Assembly (NCBI GenBank): GCA_007115705.1
Contig: QXEO01000143.1
Span: forward strand, 3,455,434-3,519,433
DNA: 64,000 bases
From: Dactylis glomerata
Taxonomy: Eukaryota > Streptophyta > Magnoliopsida > Poales > Poaceae
Direction of reading: 5' to 3'
The first letter of the stretch is position 1, and the number at the start of each line of letters is the position of its first letter. Below the pieces are notes generated by a model. That model searched no databases. It was not told the DNA's origin and saw only the letters and a list, made by a program, of their open reading frames with translations. Of this stretch, positions 9,499 through 21,960 are shown piece after piece. The position numbers and the translations under genes are program-made.

Positions 9499-10710
9499 AG
9501 TTGTTAGCACAAAACCACGACAATACAGACTAAATTTCGAAAAACCACGACTTTACATTTGAATCGTAAAAAACCACGAGTTTCTAGCGAATTGCTAGCA
9601 ATGTGCACTGATTGTCAAATTTCAGCTGATTAACAGTGATTCCGACATGCGGGACCCACCTGTAAGAATGACATGGCAGCGGGCGGCTCGCTTCCGTCAA
9701 CGGACGTTAACCGACGGGTGGGTAGTTAGCATAAAACCACGACATTGAAGACGGAATTTCGAAAAACCACGACTTTACGTTTTAATCACAAAGAACCACG
9801 ACTTTTCAGGTAATTTTTTTCAATTCGCACTGATCACGAGTTGGACGCGAATTGACACCAAATCTGATAGGTGGGACCCACCTGTAAGTGCTAAGCTGGT
9901 TCTATATGTGCTAACATGGACAGGGACCCAGTTGTCAGTCCAATTAAAAAAATGGAAAAATGAAAAAAAAAGCAAGCCATCCCTAACCTCTACCCACCTG
10001 CCGGCCACCCTCACCGCCGGCACCTCGCCGCCGGCCACCACCTCCAGGGCGGCAGTCGCCCCGCGCCGCCCCAAGGTCATCGCCGGCCGGCCAGGAATGG
10101 GGCAGGGGAGGAGATCCGTCGGAGATGGAGCAGGGAGAGGAGATCCGCTGGAGATGGGCAAGGAGAGGATAGCCGCCGGCCGGCAGGGGTGCTCGGAGGT
10201 GGAGGCGCGGTGGCTAGCCACAGGAAGAAAAGACAGCACCAGCTTTTTATTTTTTTATTGGGCTGACAAGTGGGCCTCTGTCCAGCTCAGTACAAATAGA
10301 ATTTTCTTTGCCAGCTCAGCACTTACAGGTGGGTCCCACCTATCAGATTTGGTGTCAATTCGCGTCCAACTCGCGATCAATGTGAATTGAAAAAAATTAT
10401 CCGAAAAGTCGTGGTTTTTTGTGATTAAAATGTAAAGTCGTGGTTTTTTGAAATTTTGCCTTCAATGTTGTGGTTTTATGCTACCTCCCCACCCGTCGGT
10501 TAACGTCGTCGACGGAAGCGAGCCGCCCGCTGCCACGTCATTCTTACAGGTAGGTCCCACTTGTCGGAATCGCTGTTAATCGGCTGTAATTTGACAATCA
10601 GTGCACATTGCTACCAATTTGCTAGAAACTCGTGGTTTTTTGCGATTCAAACGTAAAGTCGTAGATTTTCGAAATTTAGTCTGTAATGTCGTGGTTTTAT
10701 GCTAACAACT
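9499..10710. mobile_element. Mutator-like (MULE) non-autonomous element with about 400-bp terminal inverted repeats
   Basis: Left arm 9499-9902 and right arm about 10306-10710 are long inverted repeats beginning AGTTGTTAGCA(C/T)AAAACC. A perfect 12-bp duplication CTCTGTTTCTCG flanks the element (9487-9498 and 10711-10722); Mutator elements make 8-11-bp duplications, so 9 bp plus chance or a slightly long duplication fits. Each arm contains a second head-like copy of the tip (near 9724 and 10485). The interior (about 9985-10235) is GC-rich and gene-like, possibly a captured 5' exon fragment, but no protein is recognised. It lies just upstream of the coiled-coil pseudogene start. Confidence 0.85.
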
Positions 10711-10722
10711 CTCTGTTTCTCG

Positions 10723-11479
10723 GGCATCCCGTATTCAGGACTGGTGGGCAGCTACTGTCGTTCCTGTAATGGGCCAAAATACTCGTTGGTTATCTTACTT
10801 GTTGCGAATCCACTGGGCCAGCCCCACCGAAAAGCGAACTAATATCTTCGCTTTAAAATAAAAAAGGGTAGTCTCCGTCACCCAAAAAATTGTACGGAGT
10901 AACTACATTTTTAAAAAAATGCGATCGCACTTTTATGTCAGAAAAGTGCAACGAGTCGCATTTTACTTTGAACTGTAATTGCACTCTCAGTCGATAGACA
11001 TAGCAAATCAGTTAAAATATCGGAAAATTAGAAACTAGTAAGGCAAGCTTGTAAAAACTGTCCTCCACCGATTGGAGCAAATAATCTCACAAGATTAATC
11101 TAGTTAGGGAATCGCTAACTTTATGTCACAGACAAAGTACACACTAAAACACGACCCACGAACATATATTGGAAGGCAGCAATTACAGAAAAACCACGCC
11201 GATCAGTACAAGCACAAGTAGTCTGATCTCTGTAAAATCGGTGTCTCTATGCACTGTGCTGCTGTGCACGTGCAATGGTTGGCTACATCTGTTCCAAAAT
11301 ATAAGCTTCTGTTAAACTTAAATTTCGGAACGGAGGCAATAGCTCACATCAGCAATTGCAAGAAAAGGGCGTCCGGGTTGTTAAGCTTCATGCACTAGCC
11401 AACGCAACTAAAAGTCCGAACTGATGGAAAGAGCTAGTACAATCCACTTATACACTTCAACAGTCACATACAAGCGGGT
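10723..11479. other. Intergenic, 3' side of RFS copy A
   Basis: No gene seen. A small Stowaway-like remnant (gttccaaaatataag ... cggaacggagg) sits at about 11287-11338. The probable 3' UTR of copy A lies in the last 100-200 bases. Confidence 0.35.
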
Positions 11480-14400
11480 TCAGGAGAGCCTGTACAGAAT
11501 CTCGATGTTTCTGAGGTTACTGAGTGAAGGCCCGTCGGGGAGATCAAAGGCTAGCAGGCCATCATCAGAATAGCTGAACTCAACTTCATGTGCATCAACT
11601 CTACAAGTTGCCGGCCTGGCCGATGAATACACCCCAAATTGCCCTGGCCCTCGGCATTTGATCTGAATCATGGTGGCTGAAGAATCAACGGTACTTGCAA
11701 TACTATCGAGCGCGCCACCAGAATTAAACATGTTGAGCAGTCCAAGAGGTGCAAACCGAACAGCTTCAGCAAAGACCTGGTGCAAGAACGACGTTTATGT
11801 AAGAAATAGGAATAAGCTACGCTAAACAGAGCTAAGCAGGTGGGTGGAGAGAAATCTGACCTTGATTGGTGATATGGTATAGATCTCACATGTCATGGTA
11901 CACAATGAAACCTCCAAACTTTGGTTCTTCTGCAGCCTTGAAAGACAACCTGAAACACCAAACAGAAGGTCAATTCAAGACATTGCTGGTACAATAGATG
12001 AAATTCAAGTGTGAAGCAGATATGCAGCTAAAGAAAATTACATGAATTGAAAGCATATATTGCAGTCTCTCCACTCCAATCATCACCAGCAATCTCCTCA
12101 AGGGACTCTATATCTGATGGCGAGAGATGACCAGTTATATTAACGGTGGTCGGAACATGTGGAAATTCTTTCACTGGCCAAGTCCAGGTTCCAGCTCCTT
12201 GACAATTGAATACTCCGATGACAGCAGACAAATTATTCACATTCCATATTTTCAGCAGACTGCACAAGAGTTCATGAATATTCTCGTGAATAGATTAGCA
12301 GTGAAGAAACTGGATAACCTGAATAAGTGAGCATACAAACCTTTTACCATCCATGACTGGGTCATCAAACAGGCAATCACAAGTAGGACGACCCGCATGC
12401 CTTGCTCTTAAAATCGAGCCATCTGGTAGAACAAGCTTTTTCAGAACATCGAAATTGTGCACTCCCGGTTTGTCACTGTGTACCAAGACGGAGAGAAATT
12501 TATATCGGTTGCGATTTGCTTCAAATAAAAACACCACACCTGAAGAAAATGCGCTAAAAAGAACACCTGACATAAACACCACCTCCACTTAGAGCCCTAG
12601 CTGCTCCATGAAATTCTGCTGATTCATGCTTGCTCTTTGCATCAGAAAGTGATAAAATTAGCTGGCACTGAAGTATAGAGATGTGGCTAATCAAACTAAC
12701 ACGGGCACAATAATCTCACATGGAACATATCCCAGTCCGGGATGAAAATTTCTCCCAATAAAAGGCTATTGAATGCTACATTAGCGATGTGCAAAGTTTG
12801 CAGTGTTGGTTCCCGAGGCATGAAATCTTCTGATGCTCTAGCAACTGCGCTCTTCATGGAACTACAAGCAACCCGATCATGTCAGATCCTATGTACATAG
12901 CTCGTATAGTTCACAATTATAGATTAGTTACCTAAAGATGTTGTCTGAGTTGTGATTCATGCAGCATATCAGGTTATTTCCTTTGAAGTTGCGAGCTATA
13001 GACTCCTCAAGAGCTTGTTGATACTTACGAGTTAATGCAACACGACCACCGAAGCCATGCCCAAGAGTTTCCATCACATTTTGCACATCTACCTTCACAC
13101 CATCCACACCCACACTAGAAAGGTAACTGTGCTGATCATTGTAGAATTCATATATCTTCTCCGGATCAATGATACCCACTCCAAATTTCTGCAAGCTGTC
13201 CATAGCTACATCCCTCAAATTTGCAACACTACCAGGAGACTGGACGGGGTAAACTAGTTTTGGATTGTACTTCGTCATTGCGTCGGATGTTGCACGGACA
13301 CCTCCCCAATACCCAAGTAAAGCATGCCAAGCGTAGACGTACCTGAAGTTTCATATGCAACATTTTTCTCAGCGAAAAGCTATGAAGACCTTTACTTTAA
13401 GAGATAGAACAATCAGTTAAATAAGAATCAAGTACTTGACTCCATGTTTCTCTTTGATTTTCTTGACAAGGTCTCCAAGATTCTCGCAAGCTTCTCCTCT
13501 GAACTTATTATTCTCCTTCAGATCAACCAGCCTCTCCGCAAACCTGGCAATATTACGATGAAATCAGATACGGCGCACATAGTTTATGTACTTGCAAAGG
13601 CTGAAATGCATACACAGTCTGTTCAAGCAGAGCTTCATCAACATCCTTGAATTCGTTCACTATTTCTTGCCAGCCGTCATCTATAATCAGAAACTTTGGT
13701 GGGGCACCTCCTTCACGCAAACTAAATTTAGAGGGCATGCATCGTCAGTCATAACTATCAAATAAAAGGTTCCCTAAAAAATCAAATAAAGGAGGTGAGG
13801 AACATAACCAATCTATAATTCTTGTATACCTTTGAAGGCCCTCGTCAATCCCCGCTGGGTTAACAGCTTTATAAAATGCATCCCATGTACACCATCCAAA
13901 CCAATCCAAGTATGCAGGAATCTGTTATATTTGTGAGAAGAGAAATAAAAAATCAGTCCAAGATCAACAACCAAGGTGATAAAAGTGTAAATAAACCTGC
14001 TTATTTTATAGTACCTCCTTGTTCTCTATATGACTGAAAGTTCCTTTGATCTTAGACAGTATCCTAAAGAAGATGCCAGTAAGCTACTTCCACATAAAAG
14101 AAAACAAAACCCTTGGGGGTGTGGTTATACTAGAATATGTGTCATTTACTTGATAGATTCCTTAATAAGCTTGAAAGGATTATCCCCTGAGTTGACGAAC
14201 ACCGCATCAACAGCTTCAGCCGTCTGCACATCAGGATCACCTACCAAACAGTCCACCATTCTACGATTTGAGATAGTCTAACCAAAAGTATTAAGCCTTA
14301 TTACACATTCTGATCCAGTCACCATGAAAAATGAAATTCAGCAAGTCGAGACGAAGCCTACCACTCTCGAAGCAGAACTGGAGCTCGTCTTCTGGGGTTC

Positions 14401-15040
14401 CCTGGATGCTGGCCCGGAAATCCCCATCGAGAACTGGCAGCATCAGCGCGTACACCGCACCGTCCGCCTCGTTCCTCGTCTCTAGAAGCAGCATCTGCGT
14501 CTCCGCCGGAACGCTGGCCGCGCCTGCGCCCGTTATGGGGGCCATCCACCAGATCTTGAACCTGAACAGGGACAGCCATTTCCACCCTCTGCACGCCCAC
14601 GCATTATTCAGTCAGTCACGAACAGTACAGCACAAAGCTCCAGCCATATGTGACGCGACCTACCTGGAGATGGTGCCGAGGGAGAAGACGTGGCGGCTGG
14701 ACGGCGCCGCCGCCCTGGCGCCGAGGAACGCGGCGCCTGGGGCCGCGTCGGCGACGGCGGCGCGGAGTGTGACCTCTGGCGGGGATTGGGCGAGGAGCTC
14801 GCGCCCGCCGACCAGCAGGGACCCGCCCGTGAGTTGCGTCGTCGTCGTCATCTGCCGCGGGGACGCGGCGGCGCTGGGATGAGGGGAGGACGGGCAGGCA
14901 GTGGCGACGACCGGCACTGCGCCGCGAACGAGGCCGCGGCAGCGCGAGAAGTAGCGCGGGGGGCGAACTGTGGAAGTGGAAGCGGGAGCAGCGGCGACAG
15001 CGACCGCGAAGCGACTTGCGGCGAGATGCAGCCTCGTCAT
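11480..15040 (-). CDS. Raffinose synthase family protein (galactinol-sucrose galactosyltransferase / alkaline alpha-galactosidase), copy A, intact
   Basis: Minus-strand exons read with GT-AG borders and consistent phases: 15040-14664, 14588-14362, 14240-14150, 14063-14015, 13921-13830, 13721-13614, 13543-13436, 13342-12932, 12861-12720, 12634-12567, 12475-12341, 12259-12042, 11949-11861, 11776-11480; 803 codons plus stop. Family marks include DWFGWCTWDAFY, PKFLIIDDGWQ, KYNPKLVYPVQSPG, GVDGVKVDVQN (the first Asp-containing KVD is the expected nucleophile), and HSKHESAEFHGAARAL. These GH36-type enzymes transfer or release alpha-galactose of raffinose-family sugars or galactolipids. The first 63 residues are Ala/Ser/Arg-rich and could be a plastid transit peptide; an internal Met at 14851 aligns with the usual start and gives 740 residues. 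Exact substrate cannot be told from sequence. Confidence 0.88.
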
Positions 15041-15350
15041 CACCAATGGGAAGCGGGGAATTTTCCTGGCCGGATAAGTTCAGCGAATTGGCCCGCGTGG
15101 GACACGCCTAGCGCCGGCAGCGCGCCGAATCGCCGATGACGCGGTCCAGACGTCCAGTACTCCCGCTGCATCGCCCGGGATCTCGGCCTCACGCTCACGG
15201 CATCCCCCAGCGGCGTTTAAAGCCGCGACCCCCGCCGTGAAAGAAGTTTTAGAAAAAATGTACTAGTACTAATTTTGAAATTAAAACAAACCACATATAA
15301 TCTCCGCTATAATTATTAAATACTTTATACAAATCAAACCAAATAAAGTC
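15041..15350. promoter_or_regulatory. Upstream (promoter-side) region of RFS copy A
   Basis: GC-rich to about 15240, then AT-rich. It should contain the 5' UTR and core promoter of copy A, but I could not fix a TATA box with confidence. Confidence 0.35.
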
Positions 15351-15359
15351 AATGAGAAG

Positions 15360-16150
15360 CAACACTCATCAGGCCATTGCTCTTTTGATCGCCTACGGAT
15401 GCTCCTTCAGATTATTTTGAAGCTCGTGATAAATTACTTCATCACGGATCTTCTGATGTACGGCAAGTAAATTAGCAAACTCAATAGGAATCTGGTGATC
15501 AACATCGGCTAGACGCCCTCACAATCCTACAGGTGTCTCTTGCAATAAGATCATCAAGCTCACTCTTCATGATTATGTTATTTATGATCACACAAGCATG
15601 CATCACCCTTCACACTTGCTCTTGTGACCAGGTAAGAGCAAGGTATCAGATAATAGCAAAATGAGTTTGGAGCACACCAAATGCTCACTCGGTATCCTTT
15701 CTGCAAAAGTCTTACACTGAAGCAAAGTAAGCTTTTTTCTAACCTTAAGTTTGGAGATTATCTTCATAAATTTTTCAACCATCTAGGATAGATTCCATTG
15801 GCTAGGTAAATGGGTGGTCAGTGATTTCGTAGTTGCACTCTAGAGCATGACCTTTTTAGCAAGTCACGCAAACACCGAAGAGCGTTGTACCATGTTGATA
15901 CCATTGTTAAAACTAGCCATGTTAAATAAAACAAGCCAAATCTAGAGTTCATGATTGGCCACAACTTCAAGTATCTGTTAAAGATAAGTTGAACCAGTCC
16001 CTACCCTTACAGTATGTGGGTTTGCACCCGTTCCAGCCCACGAAGATCACGGCATGAAGGCATGTCTCTAAAAGATCCAGCTGACCAATCTGATGTGGTA
16101 CAAGCGGACTTCTATAACAGACGATGTCGTATTAGGATCAGGAGGAATAC
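15360..16150 (-). pseudogene. PIF/Harbinger transposase remnant
   Basis: Minus-strand translation in several frames gives marks of PIF/Harbinger DDE transposase in the right order: VVANHEL followed by FNMASFNNGINMVQRSS (about 15970-15870), LANGIYPRW (about 15810-15780), RKDTE-AFGVLQTHFAII (about 15700-15640) and MHACVIINNIIMKSE (about 15600-15555), then an HxxLQNNLKEH-like end (about 15420). Frameshifts and stops are frequent. Terminal inverted repeats were not located. It lies between the two RFS copies, upstream of copy A. Confidence 0.72.
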
Positions 16151-17465
16151 TTAATGTGCAAAACTACGAAGACCTAGCATGCAACATGGAGACACGTACC
16201 ACCGACGCCTATATATATTGAAGCCCATTTCATCAAGATGAGAGATTGAACATTTACTCAAGTCGTTGTCGTAGACTCCATAGACATAAACCCTATAACT
16301 AGTTGTAAGAGTTGTTTTATGGTACCCTCAAATGAATAATAGCTCTTCATTTTCGTCTATCCGTTGGTCCAAAAGATTTCATACTGGTGTCCAAAACATG
16401 ACCAGTATGTAACATACCGGTGGGATTTTTCGCACCAAACCAGAAAAAGGCTGTACATGACCGTTCCGTGCAATCATACTTCTCCCTCTTTCGAACAAAA
16501 GCTAGTGAGCCCCCGCACCCAAAACCCTAAGTACCATTCCTCGCCTCTGTCAGCGACGCCGTGGCCAGCCGCATCGTCTCCGGCTCCAACGAGGTCATCT
16601 GGCCGTGGCGTCTCCGGATCCAGTGAGTTCATCAACCATTAGAGAGGGAGTGGGTGAGGAATAAGATGAAAGGACCACACTGGAGGTGGTAGAAGGTGGC
16701 TCACCCGCACGAATCTCCAACAAATTCGGACAGCTACAGTCCGTGACTGATCTTTAGTTAGAGATGAGACGCCTGATTTCTAGCGAAACCGTAAAAAAAT
16801 TAAGGTGTTGCCAAGAGAATGGACTTTTGTTTTCCAAAACCGCCAAACAACACTTATTTTACAGGAATCTTGCTAAAGATGCTCTTAGCAGCCATAATAA
16901 TACAAACAAAATCTTGCTAAAGATGCTCTTAGCAGCCATAATAATACAAACAAACGCAAACACACAAAAACGCATTTTTGACAAATATGGCCTTTTGTCA
17001 AAACTAATCTCTCAGGTATTTTAACATCTGATCCTTGAATTCAGCGCCAACGAGGATGAAGACGAATTTATGCAAGTCGGCGCCAAGTAAGTTGACTAGC
17101 CACCAAAAAATGGGACAAAAATTGGTCGACTAGTTTAGCGCCAAGGTGCATGGCGGCGACTTTGCTGCAGCACAAGAGATGCTTGCCGCTGACCTGCACT
17201 ACTTCAACTTCACTCCATACTAGTTGGTGCAAGGGGTATAAAAAAACGACAAAAGCAAGACAGCATGGTAAGAAGGAACGGACGTTTACTTCCGAGAAGC
17301 TATTATTACTTTCTGAAGCTGACAAACTTCACCATATTATAAATATAAACAACACAGTAGTTGGTTTTCTGCAGGAACGGTGTCCCTGTGCACGTGTGAT
17401 GGTTGCCAATACTAGCTCCGAGCAGAAATTACATGAAGAGGGCACGGGGTCGCATACAGTGGGAT
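16151..17465. other. Intergenic between the transposase remnant and RFS copy B
   Basis: A GC-rich patch at 16500-16640 with an ORF fragment is not recognisable as a gene. The rest is AT-rich. The stretch 17340-17465 is the probable 3' UTR of copy B, sharing text with 11260-11470 downstream of copy A (for example gtgcacgtg..atggttg). Confidence 0.35.
16867..16954. repeat. Perfect 44-bp tandem duplication
   Basis: Units 16867-16910 and 16911-16954 are identical, which points to a recent local duplication. No coding content. Confidence 0.9.
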
Positions 17466-18387
17466 TCAGATATTGTAGACAATCTCAATATTTCTGAGGT
17501 TGCTGTTGGAAGACTCATCGGCAAGATCAAAGGCCAGTAAGCCCTTATCAGAATGACTGAACTCTACTTCGAGCATATCAATTCTACAAAGCGCTGGCCT
17601 AGCAGATGAATATGCTCCAAACCACCCTGGCCCTCGGCATTTGATTTGAACTGTGGTAGCTGAAGAATCAACCGTGCCAGTGATACTATCGAGTGCGCCA
17701 CCAGCGTTGAACATGTTGATCAGACCAAGAGGCGCAAACCGAACAACCCCACCAAAAACCTGGTGCAAAAAATGAGTGGTTTCTGTAAGAAATTGGAATA
17801 AGCTAAGCTAAGAAAGATGTGGAGAAGATCTGACCTTTATCGGTGATACGGTAAAGACCTCACATGTCATAGTGCACAGCGAAATCTCCAAAGTTTGGTG
17901 CTTCTGAATCCTTGAAAGAGAACCTGTAATATAAAACAGAAGCTTAACCAAGACGTTGGCAGTACGATGCAATTGCGAATAAAATAAGGGTAGCTAAAGA
18001 GAATACATGAGTTGAGAGCGTATACTGCGGTCTCTCCATTCCAATCATCACCAGTAATCTCCTCAAGAGACTCCACATCTGACGGCGACAGAAAACCGAT
18101 TATGTTAACTTTGGTGGGGACATGTGAAACTTCTTTCACTGGCCAAGTCCAGTTTCCAGCTCCCTGACAATTGAATACTCCGATCACGACAGATAAATTG
18201 TTCAGGTTCCATATTTTCAGCAGACTGCACAAGAGTTCACGAACTAGTATTCCTCATAAGATACAATAGCAAAGAAGAACCGGATAAGCTAAGTAGGTGC
18301 GTCGATATATACCTTTTACCATCCATGACTGGGTCATTAAACAGGCAATCACGAGTAGGACGATCAGCATTCCTTGCTCTTAGAATC

Positions 18388-19255
18388 TGTTGGGTATCCT
18401 CCTCATGTGGGCTGTGAGGAGATGGACTAATGAAGCCTTTCAGGCGGCCCAAACAGGTGCAAGAGTCCACCAACCTTTAGGGTTATGACCAAGGGTCATT
18501 TTGGACATTGCACATGAGGGGAAAGGGGATGATAAGCCTCCTTTCCAGCCACCACAGTGGCAAGGGCGAAAATCAGGATAGCCTCCATTGGAGAAGAAAA
18601 CCAAGAGAGAAGGGAAGATGAGAAGTTGAAGGAAGAAGCTGAATCAAGCGTCGGGCTTTGCCCACAAGGTTGTGAAGACATCAGATCTGCTACCTTGTCT
18701 CCTTCAAGCTGTTGTTCCACCAAGCTTGGTGAGATTGCTCCACTCTCTAGCTCTTGTGCCCCAAATCTTGTAGAAGCAGCCACAGATTCGTGTGTATCTT
18801 GGTGCTTGAGATCCTCTAGTGCTCTCTAGAGAAGAACTTGTTGTATCCCCATTTGATAATAGTGGAAGAAGATTTGGGTGGCTTCGGCCCGTGGTTTTTC
18901 CTCTCAAGTTGAGAGGTTTTTCACGTAAAAAGGATTGGCGTCCTCTGTGTGTTGATTTACTACTGCTGCAGCTGTTGTGAGACCTCTCTCCCTAGGACAG
19001 AGATTGTCTTAGGTGAGGAGAGAGCTTCTCTCCTAAGGGGAGAGACTGTCTTGGGTCAGGAGAGAGCCAAGGGCTGCTCCTATTTTCTCCATATATGTTG
19101 ATGCATATGTTTCCTTCCGGCACGAGCAAAGATCCTTGAGTTAGAGCACAAGTGGCTGAAGTTTACTTTGATTCCGCTGCGTATTTTCAGTCAACGCTAA
19201 TATTGTGCTAATCTCTAAATTAAGGGGTTAACCAGTGTGCCCAGTTTTCCCAACA
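18388..19255 (+). repeat. 5' LTR of the copia element
   Basis: 868 bp, TGTTGGG to CCCAACA. Between about 18982 and 19070 the segment contains two tandem-like, partly self-complementary blocks built on gagagag/ctctctc. Confidence 0.93.
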
Positions 19256-19258
19256 GAG

Positions 19259-19270
19259 TGGTATCAGAGC
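19259..19270 (+). other. Primer binding site of the copia element
   Basis: TGGTATCAGAGC three bases after the 5' LTR, matching the 3' end of initiator tRNA-Met. Confidence 0.88.
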
Positions 19271-19323
19271 ACAGGTTGCTCAAAGTCTGCTCAGAGTTGC
19301 TCAGAGGTTGCTTGCTGTTTGCA

Positions 19324-20001
19324 ATGGCTTTGGAAGAAGGTGTCACTACAAGTGGCATGATAAAACTTGATTCTTCCAATTACTCATTATGGAAGCCCAT
19401 GATGGAAGACATCCTTTATTGTAAGGATTTGTATGAGCCAATTGTGAAAGAGAAGATACCGACCGGTGTCACGGAAGAAGAATGGAGAGTGCTGAACCGA
19501 AAGGCAGTAGGTATGATTCGATTGTATATCAACCACAATATTTTCCACCATGTTGCAAATGACACAAATGCATATGAGATGTGGCAGAAGTTGGAGTCAA
19601 TGTATGAGAGGAAGACAGCTATGAACAAGGCCTCGGTGATCAAAAGGCTAGCAAAGCTTGAGTACCGGGATGGTAGCAGTGTGATTGAACACTTGAATGT
19701 CTTCCAATGTCATATAAATCAACTTTCAGCCATGAAGATCAACTTCGAGGATGAGGTGCAAGCATTGTTGCTGCTGAGATCCATGCCTGATAGTTGGAAC
19801 ACGCTTGTTGTGTCAGTTAGCAATTCAGCTCCGGATGGGAAGCTGACGTTAGAGATGGTGAAGAATAGCATGCTGAATGAAGAAGCCAGAAAGAAGGAAA
19901 AAGGCGATGCCTCCTCATCTGATGCTTATGTGGCTGAATCCCACGGCAAGAAAGAATACTGTGGACGTGGCCAAGCAAGATTTCAGCAAAGTAAAGACTA
20001 G
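19324..20001 (+). pseudogene. Copia Gag (5' part), frame-shifted at the end
   Basis: ATG at 19324 opens MALEEGVTTSGMIKLDSSN with the capsid pattern NYSLWKPMMEDIL typical of copia Gag (UBN2-type). It includes YERKTAMNKASVIKRLAKL and a HLNVFQCHINQLSAM helix. After about 19930 the frame needed to continue into the zinc knuckle is a different one; this one stops at 20001. The knuckle in the other frame has the first and last cysteine replaced (AFYCGKPNHKKVDY instead of CxxC..H..C). Confidence 0.85.
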
Positions 20002-21954
20002 AAATCCAGGGGGAGATCAAAGTCAAGAAAGAGACAAGAAATCACTTGCTTTTTATTGTGGCAAGCCAAATCACAAGAAGGTCGATTACAGGATATACAA
20101 GAGAGATCTTGCAGAGGGTAAAGTTGCTAACAAGAACGAGCAAAAAGGCGAGAATGGTGCCGCCATGACTGCAGAATGTGAACAAGATGAAGATTACCTT
20201 ATCATTGAAGATGAAGAATGCTATAGTGCTGTTCGTGATGATGCCATGAGTTGGGTTGTGGATTCAGGTGCATCCTTCCACATTACATCACACAAGGAGT
20301 ATTTCACTTCCTATACAAGCGGTGTTACCGGCTCGGTAAGGATGGGAAATAGTGGTTCGTCAGCTATTGTTGGCAAGGGCACTATATGCATTGAGACAAA
20401 CACAGGCTGCAGGTTGGTGCTCGATGATGTGAGGCATGTACCCGATATACGGCTAAATTTGTTGTCAGTTGGCAAGCTTGATGACATTCGCCATGGAAGT
20501 TATTTTGGTGATGCAAAATGGAAGCTCACCAAAGGCTCTTTGATTGTGGCTCGAGGAAGCAAGCAAGGCTGTCTCTATGTGACTAAAACCAAGCTATGTA
20601 ATGATGTGCTGACCGTCGCCGAGAATGACACTACGGCAGAATTATGGCACAGGAGGCTTGGGCATATGAGTGAGAAGGGTATGCAAGCTCTTGCTCGAAT
20701 GGAGTTCCTCCCTGAGTTGAAAGGTATAACCTTGAAACCCTGTGAACATTGTTTTGCTGGCAAACAACATAGGGTTGCATTTCGTACACGCCCGCCGCAT
20801 CGTGCGGAGAATGTTCTTGACATAGTGCATACTGATGTTTGCTCCATGACCGAAAAATCTCTCGGTGGAGCATTATACTTTGTGACATTCATTGATGACC
20901 ACTCCAGAAAGATATTTCTCTATGTGTTGAGAAACAAGTGGCAGGTGCTCGACGTCTTCAAAGAATTCCATGCCAAGGTTGAAAGAGAAACTGGCAGGAA
21001 ATTGAAGTGCGTAAGATCAGACAATGGTGGTGAATACCGAGGTCCCTTTGAGAGGTATTGCAGAAAGTTTGGTATCATACTTGAGAAGACTCCACCAAAG
21101 ACACCTCAACTCAATGGCCTTACTGAGAGAATGAACAGGACACTCACTGAGAGGGTCACAACTATGCTCTCTCATGCAAAGTTACCTAATTCTTTTTGGG
21201 CTGAAGCATTGAATCATGCTATGTGTGTACTAAACCTGTCCCCTTCAGTTCCTCTTGCAGGTGATATTCCTCAAAGAGTTTGGTCAGATAAAGATGTGTC
21301 ATACAAGCAATTGAAGGTCTTTGGTTGCAAGGCATTTGTGCACATCCCGAAGGATGAGAGATCCAACCTTGATAGCAAGACAAAGCAGTGCATCTATCTC
21401 AGCAGTCCAAGTGATGAATTTGGATACAGATTGTGGGATCCAATCAAGAAGAAGACCGTGAGAAGCTGAGATGTGGTTTTCATTGAAGATGAAACAATAC
21501 GAGATATTGGGAAATCGGAGAAGCCGAAGACCACCACACCTCAGGTTGACTTGGATCCAGTTAATCCTCCTCTCGTGCATGATGATCATGGGGAGATGAT
21601 GAAGATGCTGAAGATAGTGATGATGCAACTGAACAAGGCAGCACAAGTCAGGGACATGGCCAGCCATCAAGTGATGATGATGAAGAAGGTGAAGATAATC
21701 CACCTACACCACCAGTGCAACAGCCGAGAAGAAGTGGGAGAGATCCAGTTCCTTCCACCAAATATCCTCCACATCAATATGTGTTGATGACTGATGTAGG
21801 TGAGCCCTCATGCTATGATGAAGCAGTGTCTGATGAGCACAAGAATGAATGGTCAGAAGCCATGCAGGATGAGATCAAATCCCTGTATGAGAATAACACC
21901 TTTGATTTGGTGTCTTTGCCAAAGGGCAAGAAAGCACTCAAGAACAAGTGGGTG
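20002..21954 (+). pseudogene. Copia protease and integrase region, broken
   Basis: The frame shows the protease motif WVVDSGASFHIT (about 20250), the GAG-pre-integrase and HHCC zinc region (HRRLGHM ... CEHCFAGKQH, about 20645-20770), and the DDE integrase core (DIVHTDVCS about 20818, then RSDNGGEYRG and the downstream NRTLTERV glutamate). It is stopped by TGA at 21467-21469, where relatives have an arginine codon. It then continues in phase until a frame change near 21590, within an acidic Asp/Glu-rich linker. A further TAA at 21955-21957 follows NKWV. Confidence 0.88.
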
Positions 21955-21960
21955 TAAAGA

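Noticed and set aside
11287..11338. Stowaway-like 50-bp palindrome downstream of RFS copy A
   Set aside because: Too short, and no TA-flanked complete ends; mentioned only as a remnant.
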